A DNA stretch of 10,170 nt from Actinomycetes bacterium (lineage in GTDB: Bacteria; Actinomycetota; Actinomycetes; Actinomycetales; Cellulomonadaceae). Every line of letters starts with the position of its first letter. The stretch's first letter is position 1. The notes below the pieces were generated by a model, which was given only the letters and a program-made list of their open reading frames with translations, was not told where the DNA came from and did not search any database. The stretch is taken from assembly GCA_023401045.1 (NCBI GenBank), contig JAEXEM010000107.1, forward strand, positions 1 to 10,170, read 5' to 3'. Of this stretch, positions 1-7,328 are shown one piece after another. A program made the position numbers and the translations under genes.

Positions 1-1179
1 GTGCGGATCGCCCTCGTCGCGCTCGTGCCGCTCGCCGGTGTCGGGCTCGTGCTCTACGGGTTCCTCTGGCTCACCGTGCCGGTCGGCGACCCCGCGGACG
101 CCGCCGCGCAGGACCGCCCGAGCAACCTCCAGCGGCTCGCGCGCCGGCAGGACCTGCTCGGCCCCGGACGTCGGGTGCCGTGGACGGAGCTCCTGCTCGG
201 CGGGCTGCTCGTGCTCGCCGCGGTCGTCCTCGTCGGCATCCGCATCGGTGCCGAGGTGGGGGCCGCGTGGGTGCTGCCCGTGCTGCTCGCGCTCGTCGGC
301 GTGGCGCTCGCCTGGAGCCAGCTCGACGCGGTGCAGCGCGGGCGGTCGGGCGGGCGACGCATCAGCGTGCTCCGCCTCATCGGCGGCGGGCTGCTCGCGG
401 CGGCGGGGGTGCTGCTCGTCTCCGGGCGCCTGCTGGGCCGTGAGGTCGAGCCGGTGCTCCTCCTGCAGTCGGCGGTCGCCGCGCTGGCGGTCCTGCTCGG
501 GGTCGGGCTCGTGCTCGCGCCGTGGTGGCTGCGGCTCGTCCGCGAGCTCGGGGACGAGCGGGCGGCGCGCGCCCGCGAGGCCGAGCGTGCCGACATCGCC
601 GCGCACCTGCACGACTCGGTGCTCCAGACCCTCGCCCTCATCCGCAAGCGTGCCGACGAGCCCGGCGAGGTCGCACGCATGGCACGTGCGCAGGAGCGCG
701 AGCTGCGCGAGTGGCTCTACGACGACCGCCAGGAGCCCGGCACCTCGCTCGTCGCGGCGCTGCGCCAGGTCGTCGCCGAGGTGGAGGACACCAGGTCCGG
801 CCCCGGTGGTGAGCCCGTCGCGGTCGACGTCGTCGTCGTCGGGGACCGCGTCCCCGACCCGGCGACGCGTGCGCTGCTGCAGGCGACCCGGGAGGCGCTC
901 GTCAACGCCGTCGTCCACGGCCGTCCGCCGGTGTCGCTCTACCTCGAGGTGGGGCCGGACGTCGTCGAGGTGTTCGTGCGCGACCGGGGCGACGGCTTCG
1001 ACCTCGAGGCCGTCGGCACCGACCGGTTCGGCGTGCGGGAGTCGATCATGGGTCGCGTCCGCCGCCGCGGCGGGACCGCGCGCGTGACGAGCAGCCCCGA
1101 GCGGGGCACCGAGGTGCACCTGATCATGCCTGTCGGCGCGGCCGGCGGGACCGACGAGGACGAGGAGCGCGACACGTGA
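1..1179 (+). CDS. PspC-type membrane sensor histidine kinase, 5'-truncated by the window edge
   Basis: Sensor kinase expected to autophosphorylate a histidine and pass the phosphate to the adjacent regulator. The first visible residues, ending in FLWLTVPVGDP near residues 21-31, resemble the end of a PspC domain. The GTG at base 1 is therefore probably an internal valine codon, and the true start lies upstream. About four further hydrophobic segments follow (roughly residues 61-80, 86-105, 123-143 and 150-177). The HisKA_3-type dimerisation motif AAHLHDSVLQ puts the phospho-acceptor at His204, followed by Asp205. The ATPase domain shows an N box with Asn302 (EALVNAVVHG), a D box DRGDGF (Asp328, Gly330, Gly332) and glycines 344 and 351 in the next box. 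The stop overlaps the regulator start (GTGA), so the two are translationally coupled. The signal sensed is unknown. The class is secure; the PspC assignment rests on a fragment. Confidence 0.88.
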   Translation: MRIALVALVPLAGVGLVLYGFLWLTVPVGDPADAAAQDRPSNLQRLARRQDLLGPGRRVPWTELLLGGLLVLAAVVLVGIRIGAEVGAAWVLPVLLALVGVALAWSQLDAVQRGRSGGRRISVLRLIGGGLLAAAGVLLVSGRLLGREVEPVLLLQSAVAALAVLLGVGLVLAPWWLRLVRELGDERAARAREAERADIAAHLHDSVLQTLALIRKRADEPGEVARMARAQERELREWLYDDRQEPGTSLVAALRQVVAEVEDTRSGPGGEPVAVDVVVVGDRVPDPATRALLQATREALVNAVVHGRPPVSLYLEVGPDVVEVFVRDRGDGFDLEAVGTDRFGVRESIMGRVRRRGGTARVTSSPERGTEVHLIMPVGAAGGTDEDEERDT

Positions 1180-1829
1180 GCGAACCGGTCGACGTGGTGC
1201 TGGTGGACGACCACCACATGTTCCGGACGGGGGTGAAGGCGTCCCTCGGGGAGCGGGTCCGGGTCGTGGGGGAGGCCGCGGACGTCGACGAGGCGGTCCG
1301 CGTCGTCCACGAGCTCGCGCCCCCGGTCGTGCTGCTCGACGTCCACCTGCCCGGCGGCGACGGCGGCGGGGGTGCCGAGGTCGTGCGCCGGTGCGCGGAC
1401 CTCGGCAGCACGCGCTTCCTCGCGCTGTCGGTCTCCGACGCCGCCGAGGACGTCGTCGCGGTCATCCGCGTGGGTGCCCGCGGCTACGTGACGAAGGCGA
1501 TCGACCCCGAGCAGCTGACGGACGCGGTCGTGCGCGTCGCGGGCGGTGATGCGGTCTTCTCGCCGCGCCTCGCGGGCTTCGTGCTCGACGCCTTCGGTGC
1601 CGCGGCCGGCGACGTCGCGACCGGTGACGACGAGCTCGACCGGCTCTCCGCACGCGAGCGGGAGGTCATGCGGCTCATCGCGCGCGGGTACACCTACCGC
1701 GAGGTCGCCGGCGAGCTCTTCATCTCGGTGAAGACCGTCGAGACCCACGTCTCCGCGGTGCTGCGCAAGCTGCAGCTCTCGAACCGCAACGAGCTCACCC
1801 GCTGGGCGGCGGCGCGCCGGCTGCTGTGA
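1176..1829 (+). CDS. LuxR/NarL-family response regulator
   Basis: DNA-binding response regulator of 217 residues, the usual NarL-family length. The receiver domain (about residues 5-125) has the acidic pair Asp11-Asp12, phospho-acceptor Asp55 in LLDVHLPGGDG, Ser85 at the switch Ser/Thr position and the conserved Lys107 in YVTKAID. The LuxR-type helix-turn-helix spans about residues 157-212, from LSAREREVMRLIARGYT to the recognition stretch SVKTVETHVSAVLRKL. The GTG start at 1176 overlaps the kinase stop by 4 bases. It is preceded by GAGGAG at 1162-1167 with an 8-base spacer. The cognate kinase is almost certainly the upstream gene. A glycine-rich insertion (GGDGGGGAEV) follows the phosphorylation site, which is common in actinobacterial members. 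The target genes cannot be read from the window. Confidence 0.95.
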   Translation: MSEPVDVVLVDDHHMFRTGVKASLGERVRVVGEAADVDEAVRVVHELAPPVVLLDVHLPGGDGGGGAEVVRRCADLGSTRFLALSVSDAAEDVVAVIRVGARGYVTKAIDPEQLTDAVVRVAGGDAVFSPRLAGFVLDAFGAAAGDVATGDDELDRLSAREREVMRLIARGYTYREVAGELFISVKTVETHVSAVLRKLQLSNRNELTRWAAARRLL

Positions 1830-1845
1830 CGGCCGGCCCGCGGGG

Positions 1846-1875
1846 CGTCCGGCGTGGCGAGTCTCACGCCGGGCG
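1846..1875 (+). terminator. Hairpin terminator after the two-component operon
   Basis: Bases 1846-1856 pair with 1865-1875 (11 pairs, one of them G-U at T1848/G1873) around the 8-base loop GCGAGTCT. It begins 16 bases after the regulator stop and lies before the next gene's promoter. No T-run follows, as is usual for actinobacterial hairpin terminators. Placement and stem support the call; termination itself is inferred. Confidence 0.6.
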
Positions 1876-1890
1876 AGCGTGCCCAGGTAT

Positions 1891-1925
1891 CCGACACCGT
1901 GTCGACATCCCCTAGCATGTCGCGA
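1891..1925 (+). promoter_or_regulatory. Probable leaderless promoter of the 109-residue membrane protein
   Basis: The -10 box TAGCAT lies at 1913-1918. A possible -35 CCGACA (1891-1896, four of six matches to TTGACA) sits 16 bases upstream. The ATG at 1925 is exactly 7 bases past the -10 box, the expected transcription start. No Shine-Dalgarno sequence precedes the ATG. Together these suggest a leaderless mRNA. Confidence 0.55.
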
Positions 1926-2254
1926 TGGACACCGTTCACGGGATCTTTCTTGTACTCCACCTGCTCGGATGGGCGATGGTCTTCGGAGGGGCCCTGGCGG
2001 GGATGAAGAGCAAGACGCTCACCCCCGGTGCCTTCCACGGCATCCTCACCGCCCTCGTCACCGGCGTCGTCCTCACCGGCCTGCTCGGCTCGGACGCCAA
2101 CCACGTGAAGATCGCGGTCAAGCTCGTCATCGCGCTCGTCGTCACGGCGCTCGTCGTCGTCGCACGTCGTCGCCCCGAGAAGGTCACGACCGGCCTGCTC
2201 GGCGCCATCGCCGGGCTCGTCGTCGTCAACGTCGGCCTCGCCGTCATCTGGTGA
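1925..2254 (+). CDS. Small four-helix integral membrane protein of unknown function
   Basis: A 109-residue, mostly hydrophobic protein that I do not recognise as a named family. Four likely membrane segments are visible at about residues 6-27, 38-54, 61-80 and 89-108. Between them are short polar stretches: GMKSKTLTPG after the first helix and VARRRPEKVT after the third. The positive charges suggest the loop after helix 3 is cytoplasmic. There is no signal peptide cleavage site, cysteine or obvious catalytic motif. It is probably a real gene: codon use matches the neighbours, a -10 box sits 7 bases upstream of the ATG, and hairpins bound it on both sides. It appears to be its own transcription unit between the two-component operon and pcrA. 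The context does not indicate a function. Confidence 0.8.
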   Translation: MDTVHGIFLVLHLLGWAMVFGGALAGMKSKTLTPGAFHGILTALVTGVVLTGLLGSDANHVKIAVKLVIALVVTALVVVARRRPEKVTTGLLGAIAGLVVVNVGLAVIW

Positions 2255-2263
2255 CGGGCACGT

Positions 2264-2291
2264 CCGGGCGGCGCGTCGTCGCGCCGCCCGG
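2264..2291 (+). terminator. Perfect 12-bp hairpin terminator
   Basis: Bases 2264-2275 and 2280-2291 are perfect reverse complements of 12 bases, separated by the tetraloop TCGT. The stem is entirely G/C and starts 10 bases after the stop at 2254. No T-tract follows. It most likely terminates the membrane protein transcript and insulates pcrA. Because it is symmetric, it would form on either strand. Confidence 0.7.
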
Positions 2292-2331
2292 GCGCCTCAC
2301 CCCACTGGCCGGGGATGTCGGTCGGGACGCC

Positions 2332-2347
2332 TAGGCTGGTGCTGCCA
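2332..2347 (+). promoter_or_regulatory. Likely pcrA -10 box
   Basis: TAGGCT at 2332-2337 fits the TAnnnT actinobacterial -10 pattern. The ATG lies 10 bases past it and has no Shine-Dalgarno sequence. Transcription would start at or within about 3 bases of the start codon. I see no convincing -35 box. Confidence 0.45.
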
Positions 2348-4908
2348 TGACGTCGCTGTTCGATAGCCTCTCGTTCCCCCTCCCCGGTGCCGCGCGCTCG
2401 CGCTCGCACGCCGGTGAGTCCTCCGGTCTGCCGCTCGTCGTCCCGCCGCGCGACGACGACGTCGACCCCGGTGCCGCCGAGGACCGTGCGCGCCTCGACG
2501 CGGAGGCCGCGCAGCAGCGTGCCGCCGACGAGCGACGCGCCGCCGCCCTCCTCGAGGGCCTCAACCCGCAGCAGCGCGCCGCGGTGCTCCACGCCGGCGG
2601 GCCGCTGCTCATCGTCGCCGGTGCCGGCTCGGGCAAGACCCGGGTGCTCACGCACCGCATCGCCCACCTGCTTGCCACGCACCGTGCCCGCGCGGGCGAG
2701 ATCCTCGCCATCACGTTCACGAACAAGGCCGCCGCGGAGATGCGTGAGCGCGTCGAGGCGCTCGTCGGGCCCTCCGCGCAGCGCATGTGGGTGTCGACGT
2801 TCCACTCCGCGTGCGTGCGCATCCTGCGTCGCGAGGCCGCGACCCTGGGCCTGCGCACGAGCTTCTCCATCTACGACCAGGCCGACTCCCAGCGTCTGCT
2901 CACGCTCGTCGCCCGCGAGCTCGAGCTCGACCCGAAGCGCTACCCGGCCAAGGCGCTCGGCCACAAGATCTCCGCGCTCAAGGACGAGCTCGTCGACCCC
3001 GACGCGTTCGCCGCGAGCAACGGCGGCGGCCGCGCCGACGAGTTCGACACCGTCCTCGCGCAGGTCTACACCCGCTACCAGCAGCGGCTGCAGCAGGCGA
3101 ACGCCCTCGACTTCGACGACCTCATCATGCGCACCGTCCACCTGCTCCAGGCGTTCCCGCAGGTGGCCGAGCACTACCGGCGCCGGTTCCGGCACATCCT
3201 CGTCGACGAGTACCAGGACACCAACCACGCGCAGTACGTGCTCGTGCGCGAGCTCACCGGTGTCGGGGAGCGTGCCGGCGACCAGGGCGGCGTCGGGCGC
3301 GGCGAGCTCACCGTCGTCGGTGACGCCGACCAGTCGATCTACGCGTTCCGCGGCGCCTCGATCCGCAACATCCTCGAGTTCGAGGCCGACTACCCCGACG
3401 CGACGACGATCCTGCTCGAGCAGAACTACCGCTCGACGCAGACGATCCTCTCGGCCGCGAACGCCGTCGTCTCCAAGGTGCCGGGCCGGCAGCCGAAGCG
3501 GCTGTGGACCGACTCCGGCGCGGGGCCGCAGATCGTCGCGTACGTCGCGGACACCGAGCACGAGGAGGCGCGGTTCGTCGCCGAGGAGATCGACCGCCTC
3601 GGCGACTCCGACGGCGTGCGCCCCGGCGACGTCGCGATCTTCTACCGGGCCAACGCCCAGTCCCGTGCGCTCGAGGAGGTGCTCGTCCGCGTCGGTCTGC
3701 CGTACAAGGTCGTCGGCGGCACGCGCTTCTACGAGCGCAAGGAGATCAAGGACGCGATCGCCTACCTGCGGGCGGTCGCCAACCCCGACGACGACGTCAG
3801 CACCCGCCGCATCCTCAACGAGCCCAAGCGCGGGCTGGGGGAGCGCTCGGAGGCGATGGTGGCGGCGTTCGCCGAGCGGGAGCGCATCTCGTTCGGTGCC
3901 GCGCTCACGCGCCTCGACGAGGTGCCGGGCCTCGGCACCCGGGCGCTCACCGGCATGCGTGCGTTCGCCGCGATGCTCGACGAGCTGCGCGACCTCGCCG
4001 CCTCGGGCGCCGGGCCGGCCCAGGTGCTCGGCGCCGCGCTCGACCGCAGCGGCTACCTCGCGACGCTGCGCGGCAGCGACGACCCGCAGGACGGCTCGCG
4101 CGTCGACAACCTCGCCGAGCTGCACGCCGTCGCCGCCGAGTTCGAGCAGTCCGACCCCGACGGCGACCTCACCGACTTCCTCGAGCGGGTGTCCCTCGTC
4201 GCGGACTCCGACCAGATCCCCGTCCCGGACGGCGCCGACGACGCCGAGACCGCCGCCGCGGCGCGCGACGCGGGCGTCGTCACGCTCATGACGCTCCACA
4301 CCGCCAAGGGCCTGGAGTTCCCCGTCGTCTTCCTCACGGGCATGGAGGACGGCACCTTCCCGCACATGCGCTCGCTCGCCGACCCCGACCAGCTCGCCGA
4401 GGAGCGGCGGCTGGCCTACGTCGGCCTCACGCGCGCCCGCCAGCGGCTCTACGTCTCGCGGGCCGCCGTGCGCACCGCGTGGGGCGTGCCGAACGAGTTC
4501 CCGCCGAGCCGGTTCCTCGACGACATCCCCGACGAGCTCGTCGACTGGCGCCGCCGGGAGTCCTCGACGTCGCGGCTGCGCGGCGGCTGGGGCTCGGGCT
4601 TCGGTGCCGGCGGGAACCGGGGCGGGTCCTCGTGGGGCGAGCGCGGCTCGTCCGGGTCGAGCAGCGGGCCGGTGCGCACGGAGAAGCGCGAGCCGCTGCC
4701 GCGCACCGGTGCGTCGTTCGGCTCGGCGACGCCCCGCGGCGAGGCCCCGGACCTCGAGGTCGGGGACAAGGTCACCCACGACGCGTACGGTCTCGGCACC
4801 GTCGTGGCGACCGAGGGCGCCGGCCACAACGCCGTCGCGAAGATCGACTTCGGCAGCCACGGCACCAAGCGGCTGCTGCTGCGGTACTCCCCGGTCACCA
4901 AGCTCTGA
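2347..4908 (+). CDS. pcrA: ATP-dependent 3'-5' DNA helicase PcrA/UvrD (superfamily 1)
   Basis: Superfamily 1A helicase of 853 residues that unwinds DNA in nucleotide excision repair and replication-fork processing. All the core motifs are present: Q motif LNPQQRAAV (about 71-79), Walker A GAGSGKT (92-98), Walker B DEYQDT (287-292), motif III GDADQSIYAFRGA (325-337), motif IV QNYRST (359-364), motif V TLHTAKGLEF (649-658) and motif VI EERRLAYVGLTRAR (685-698). It begins with a charged N-terminal extension of about 70 residues. After the helicase core comes a Gly/Ser/Arg-rich linker (about 739-800). The final 50 residues, from LEVGDKVTHDAYGLGTV, match the Tudor-like C-terminal domain that contacts RNA polymerase in PcrA/UvrD proteins. 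A short glycine-rich insertion lies between motifs II and III (about 304-320). No RecB-type nuclease domain is visible, which argues against an AdnA/AdnB subunit. It is a single gene with its own promoter. Confidence 0.96.
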   Translation: MTSLFDSLSFPLPGAARSRSHAGESSGLPLVVPPRDDDVDPGAAEDRARLDAEAAQQRAADERRAAALLEGLNPQQRAAVLHAGGPLLIVAGAGSGKTRVLTHRIAHLLATHRARAGEILAITFTNKAAAEMRERVEALVGPSAQRMWVSTFHSACVRILRREAATLGLRTSFSIYDQADSQRLLTLVARELELDPKRYPAKALGHKISALKDELVDPDAFAASNGGGRADEFDTVLAQVYTRYQQRLQQANALDFDDLIMRTVHLLQAFPQVAEHYRRRFRHILVDEYQDTNHAQYVLVRELTGVGERAGDQGGVGRGELTVVGDADQSIYAFRGASIRNILEFEADYPDATTILLEQNYRSTQTILSAANAVVSKVPGRQPKRLWTDSGAGPQIVAYVADTEHEEARFVAEEIDRLGDSDGVRPGDVAIFYRANAQSRALEEVLVRVGLPYKVVGGTRFYERKEIKDAIAYLRAVANPDDDVSTRRILNEPKRGLGERSEAMVAAFAERERISFGAALTRLDEVPGLGTRALTGMRAFAAMLDELRDLAASGAGPAQVLGAALDRSGYLATLRGSDDPQDGSRVDNLAELHAVAAEFEQSDPDGDLTDFLERVSLVADSDQIPVPDGADDAETAAAARDAGVVTLMTLHTAKGLEFPVVFLTGMEDGTFPHMRSLADPDQLAEERRLAYVGLTRARQRLYVSRAAVRTAWGVPNEFPPSRFLDDIPDELVDWRRRESSTSRLRGGWGSGFGAGGNRGGSSWGERGSSGSSSGPVRTEKREPLPRTGASFGSATPRGEAPDLEVGDKVTHDAYGLGTVVATEGAGHNAVAKIDFGSHGTKRLLLRYSPVTKL

Positions 4909-5039
4909 CCGTCCCGGCACGTGTCCCCGGACTCGTCCGGACGGGTGCACCCGGCCACGCGCGCCGGTCCGGCACGTCCGGTATGCCCTCCCATGACCTA
5001 GGGTGTCGCACCGGTGGCGGCCGAGCGACAGGAGTGCAC
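4909..5039 (+). promoter_or_regulatory. pcrA-lipoprotein intergenic region: -10 box, ribosome binding site, weak dyads
   Basis: A -10-like TAGGGT lies at 4999-5004, with no clear -35 box. ACAGGAG at 5028-5034 is a good Shine-Dalgarno sequence 5 bases before the GTG at 5040, so this gene has a leader of about 30 bases, unlike its leaderless neighbours. Near the pcrA stop there is only a weak dyad, CCGGAC/GTCCGG (4927-4940, 2-base gap), and CCGGC/GCCGG (4951-4967). Either could help terminate pcrA, but neither is strong. Confidence 0.5.
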
Positions 5040-6632
5040 GTGCGCAGGACGAGGAACGCGCTGGTCGGAGCGGTGGCGGTAGCGCTGGCCGTGACGGGGT
5101 GCACGGGCGGCGGGGACACCCCGGCCCCCGGGGACAGCGGCGCGCCGACCGCCTCGGCCACCGCGAGCGCCGCGCCGGTCGCCCCGGTCGTCGTCGGGAC
5201 CGTGATCGAGGGGCAGGCCGTCGACCTCGAGGTCGGGCCGCTGGCGGTCCACGACGACGTCGCGGTGCTGCGGCTGGCGGCCCCCGTCGGGTACTCGGCG
5301 CTCATGTCCGAGTACTGGCACGTCTTCGGCGGCGCCGCGGACATCGGTCCCAACGGAGCCCGGCTCGTCGACCTCGAGGCCGGCACCGTCATGCCGGTCC
5401 TGCGGACCGCGGACCGTGGGGTGTCGCTGGCGACGCGCAACGGGTCGCCGGGCGGGCCCGCGACGGACGCCGCGGAGGCCGCCGCGGGGGAGGACGTGAC
5501 GGTCCTCTACGCGGCCTTCCCCGTCGTCGACGCGAGCACCGTCGACGTGCTGCTGCCCTCCGCCGGATGGGTGCCCGACGTCCCCGTCGTCGCCGCGGCG
5601 GACGCCGGCGTGCTCACCGTCCCGCCGGCCGAGCTCGTCGACGAGCCGGTCGCCGAGCCGGTGCGGTACCCGCTCGAGGCGTACACCGAGCAGCTCGGGG
5701 GCCAGGTGCGCACGCGGGAGACCACCGAGCAGGTGGCGGTCGCCGTGTCATCGGACGTGCTCTTCGCGTTCGACTCCGACCAGCTCGCGCCGGAGGCGGA
5801 CACCGCGCTGCGCGCCGCCGCCGAGCAGGTCGCCGCCCACGAGGGCGGCACGCTCACCGTCGTCGGCCACACCGACGACCAGGGGGAGCCGGCGTACAAC
5901 CTCGACCTGTCGCAGCGCCGGGCCGCGACGGTCCGCGACCGCATCGGCGCGCTCGTCGACCTGTCGGCGTTCGACGTCTCCGTCGAGGGCCGGGGGGAGG
6001 ACGAGCCCGCGGTGGCCGGCACGGGCGAGGCGGAGCGGGCGCTCAACCGCCGTGTCGAGCTCGTGCTCGTGCCGACCGGCGACGCGCCGACCGACGACGC
6101 CCGGGCCACGGACGCCCCGACCACCGGCGCGCTGCCCGACCCGCAGGGGCCCGTCGCCCCCGGGGCGACCGGTGTCTCCGTCGTCGACGGCGACAGCACC
6201 TTCGACGTGCGGATCGAGCAGGTGCACCGGGTCGGCGGCTACGTCGTCGGTGGGCTCGAGGTGACGAACACCGGCACCGAGGACCTGGCGCTCGGCTCGC
6301 TCGCCGTCGGCGCGTGGGACGCGCGCGGGTCGTTCGACGCGCAGCTGCAGTTCGCACCGACGAACGTCACGCTCGTCTCCGGCAGCACGCGCCTGTACCC
6401 GGTCGACTACCTCGTCGACCCGGAGCACGACGAGCGCGAGCCGTTGTCCGACCGGGTCCTCGACGGGATCGGGCCGGGCACCACGCAGCTCGTCACGGTC
6501 GTGTGGCCCGACCCCGGGACCAGCGCGGTGACCGTCGACGTCGCACCTCGCCACCGCGCGTCGATCGAGAGCGTGCAGATCGCCGGACGCGCTCCGTTCC
6601 GGCTCACCGACGTCCCGGTCGTCGACGGCTGA
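5040..6632 (+). CDS. Putative lipoprotein with central OmpA-like peptidoglycan-binding domain
   Basis: A 530-residue predicted surface lipoprotein. The start at GTG 5040 is chosen because ACAGGAG precedes it and it gives a complete lipoprotein signal: MRRTRNALVG, then a hydrophobic stretch, then lipobox VTGC with Cys21 as the lipidated residue. An Ala/Pro/Thr/Ser linker runs to about residue 48. A beta-rich N-terminal domain covers about 51-185. The OmpA domain covers about 232-345: VLFAFDSDQL (240-249), HTDDQGEPAYN with Asp279, LSQRRAATV with Arg294, and NRRVE (336-340). Asp279 and Arg294 match the family's peptidoglycan-stem-peptide-binding pair. A second Thr/Asp/Ala linker (346-384) leads to a beta-rich C-terminal domain (about 385-516). 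Gram-positive cells lack the usual outer membrane, so it probably tethers membrane to cell wall. It converges on the next gene with a 29-base overlap. The roles of the flanking domains are unknown. Confidence 0.85.
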   Translation: MRRTRNALVGAVAVALAVTGCTGGGDTPAPGDSGAPTASATASAAPVAPVVVGTVIEGQAVDLEVGPLAVHDDVAVLRLAAPVGYSALMSEYWHVFGGAADIGPNGARLVDLEAGTVMPVLRTADRGVSLATRNGSPGGPATDAAEAAAGEDVTVLYAAFPVVDASTVDVLLPSAGWVPDVPVVAAADAGVLTVPPAELVDEPVAEPVRYPLEAYTEQLGGQVRTRETTEQVAVAVSSDVLFAFDSDQLAPEADTALRAAAEQVAAHEGGTLTVVGHTDDQGEPAYNLDLSQRRAATVRDRIGALVDLSAFDVSVEGRGEDEPAVAGTGEAERALNRRVELVLVPTGDAPTDDARATDAPTTGALPDPQGPVAPGATGVSVVDGDSTFDVRIEQVHRVGGYVVGGLEVTNTGTEDLALGSLAVGAWDARGSFDAQLQFAPTNVTLVSGSTRLYPVDYLVDPEHDEREPLSDRVLDGIGPGTTQLVTVVWPDPGTSAVTVDVAPRHRASIESVQIAGRAPFRLTDVPVVDG

Positions 6633-7287
6633 CGACCCGCGGCGCGTCGACGTCGGTGTTGTCGACGACGAGACCGGCGCGCGCGGCCGGTGCGCACGCC
6701 GCGAGGTACAGCAGCTGCCCGTGCCGGTAGCGGTCGTTCGCCGCGTCGAGCGGGTCCGGTGGGCAGCCGTCACGCACCGCCATGCGCGCGTACGTGACGT
6801 CGAACGGCACCTCGAGCCACACCGAGGCGTCCCACACGCCGGCGAGCTCGTCGCGGTGCAGGAAGACGCCGTCGAGCAGCAGCAGCGTCGTGGCGGGCAC
6901 CTCGCGCCAGGGCGTACCGGGGTCGGTGTCCGTGGCGACGTCGTGCACCGCCGTCCGGACCCGGCGCGGGCCGGTGACGTCCGGGGCGAGGGGATCGAGC
7001 AGGACCCGCTGCAGCGCGTCCAGGTCGTAGGAGTCGTGGAAGAACCCCTCGGGGCTGTGACGGCCACGCCGGTACCGCTGCGCGGCGGGCCGGTGGAAGC
7101 CGTCGACCGACGCTCGCAGCACGTGCCGGCCGGGGGCGCGCAGCACCTCGGCGAGCTCGTCGGCGAACGTCGTCTTGCCCGCGCCGTCGACACCGTCGAC
7201 CGCGACCCGCACCGGTCGTCCCAGCGCCCGGGAGTCGGGCAGGGCCGCCGCGACCTCACGCAGCACCGCGGCCCGCCCGTCCGTCAC
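6604..7287 (-). CDS. Uridine kinase-like P-loop NTPase
   Basis: A 227-residue cytosolic protein of the uridine kinase/phosphoribulokinase-like P-loop fold. Walker A is GVDGAGKTT (residues 32-40, Lys38). SVDGFHRP (60-67) follows, as in uridine kinases where an Asp here contacts the nucleoside or base. LLLLDGVFLHRDEL (135-148) looks like the second beta strand with a Walker B-like Asp139. YARMAVRD (166-173) supplies lid-type arginines, and NDRYRHGQLLYL and VVDNTD (208-212) are typical of the actinobacterial uridine kinase-like group. The substrate is unproven; it could be another nucleoside or small molecule. The GTG start at 7287 is supported by a -10 box 7 bases upstream on this strand. The last residues (SRRRPGRR) are encoded in the overlap region with the lipoprotein 3' end, and there is no terminator between the two genes. 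Confidence 0.8.
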   Translation of the reverse strand: MTDGRAAVLREVAAALPDSRALGRPVRVAVDGVDGAGKTTFADELAEVLRAPGRHVLRASVDGFHRPAAQRYRRGRHSPEGFFHDSYDLDALQRVLLDPLAPDVTGPRRVRTAVHDVATDTDPGTPWREVPATTLLLLDGVFLHRDELAGVWDASVWLEVPFDVTYARMAVRDGCPPDPLDAANDRYRHGQLLYLAACAPAARAGLVVDNTDVDAPRVVSRRRPGRR

Positions 7288-7293
7288 CCGGGC

Positions 7294-7299
7294 AGGCTA
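7294..7299 (-). promoter_or_regulatory. -10 box of the uridine kinase-like gene
   Basis: On the reverse strand the sequence reads TAGCCT, then GCCCGG, then the GTG start at 7287. The start codon is exactly 7 bases after the -10 box, and there is no Shine-Dalgarno sequence. This supports a leaderless transcript and the chosen start. Confidence 0.55.
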
Positions 7300-7302
7300 G
7301 CG

Positions 7303-7328
7303 CGCTGCCGAGGACCCTGGCGGCAGCG
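7303..7328. repeat. 8-bp inverted repeat in the divergent promoter region
   Basis: CGCTGCCG (7303-7310) and CGGCAGCG (7321-7328) are perfect reverse complements with a 10-base spacer, AGGACCCTGG. It lies upstream of both divergent -10 boxes and shares bases 7325-7328 with the next inverted repeat. It could be an operator. Both predicted transcripts begin outside it, so it would act as DNA rather than RNA. Confidence 0.45.

Noticed and set aside
1936..4950. A 1004-codon open frame on the reverse strand opposite pcrA
   Set aside because: Its product is a low-complexity string rich in Arg, Glu, Gly, Val and His with no domain. It mirrors the codon bias of pcrA, whose helicase motifs are all intact on the forward strand. 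Long antisense frames are expected at this GC content.
3504..5039. A 512-codon upstream extension of the lipoprotein frame into pcrA
   Set aside because: The extension is an Arg-rich out-of-frame reading of pcrA. The GTG at 5040 has a good ribosome binding site and begins a full lipoprotein signal, so no fusion is implied.
6645..6667. Inverted repeat CGTCGAC/CGTCGAC-complement with a 9-base spacer
   Set aside because: It lies inside the coding sequence for the Asp/Val/Thr-rich kinase C-terminus. GTCGAC-type words are very frequent throughout this window.
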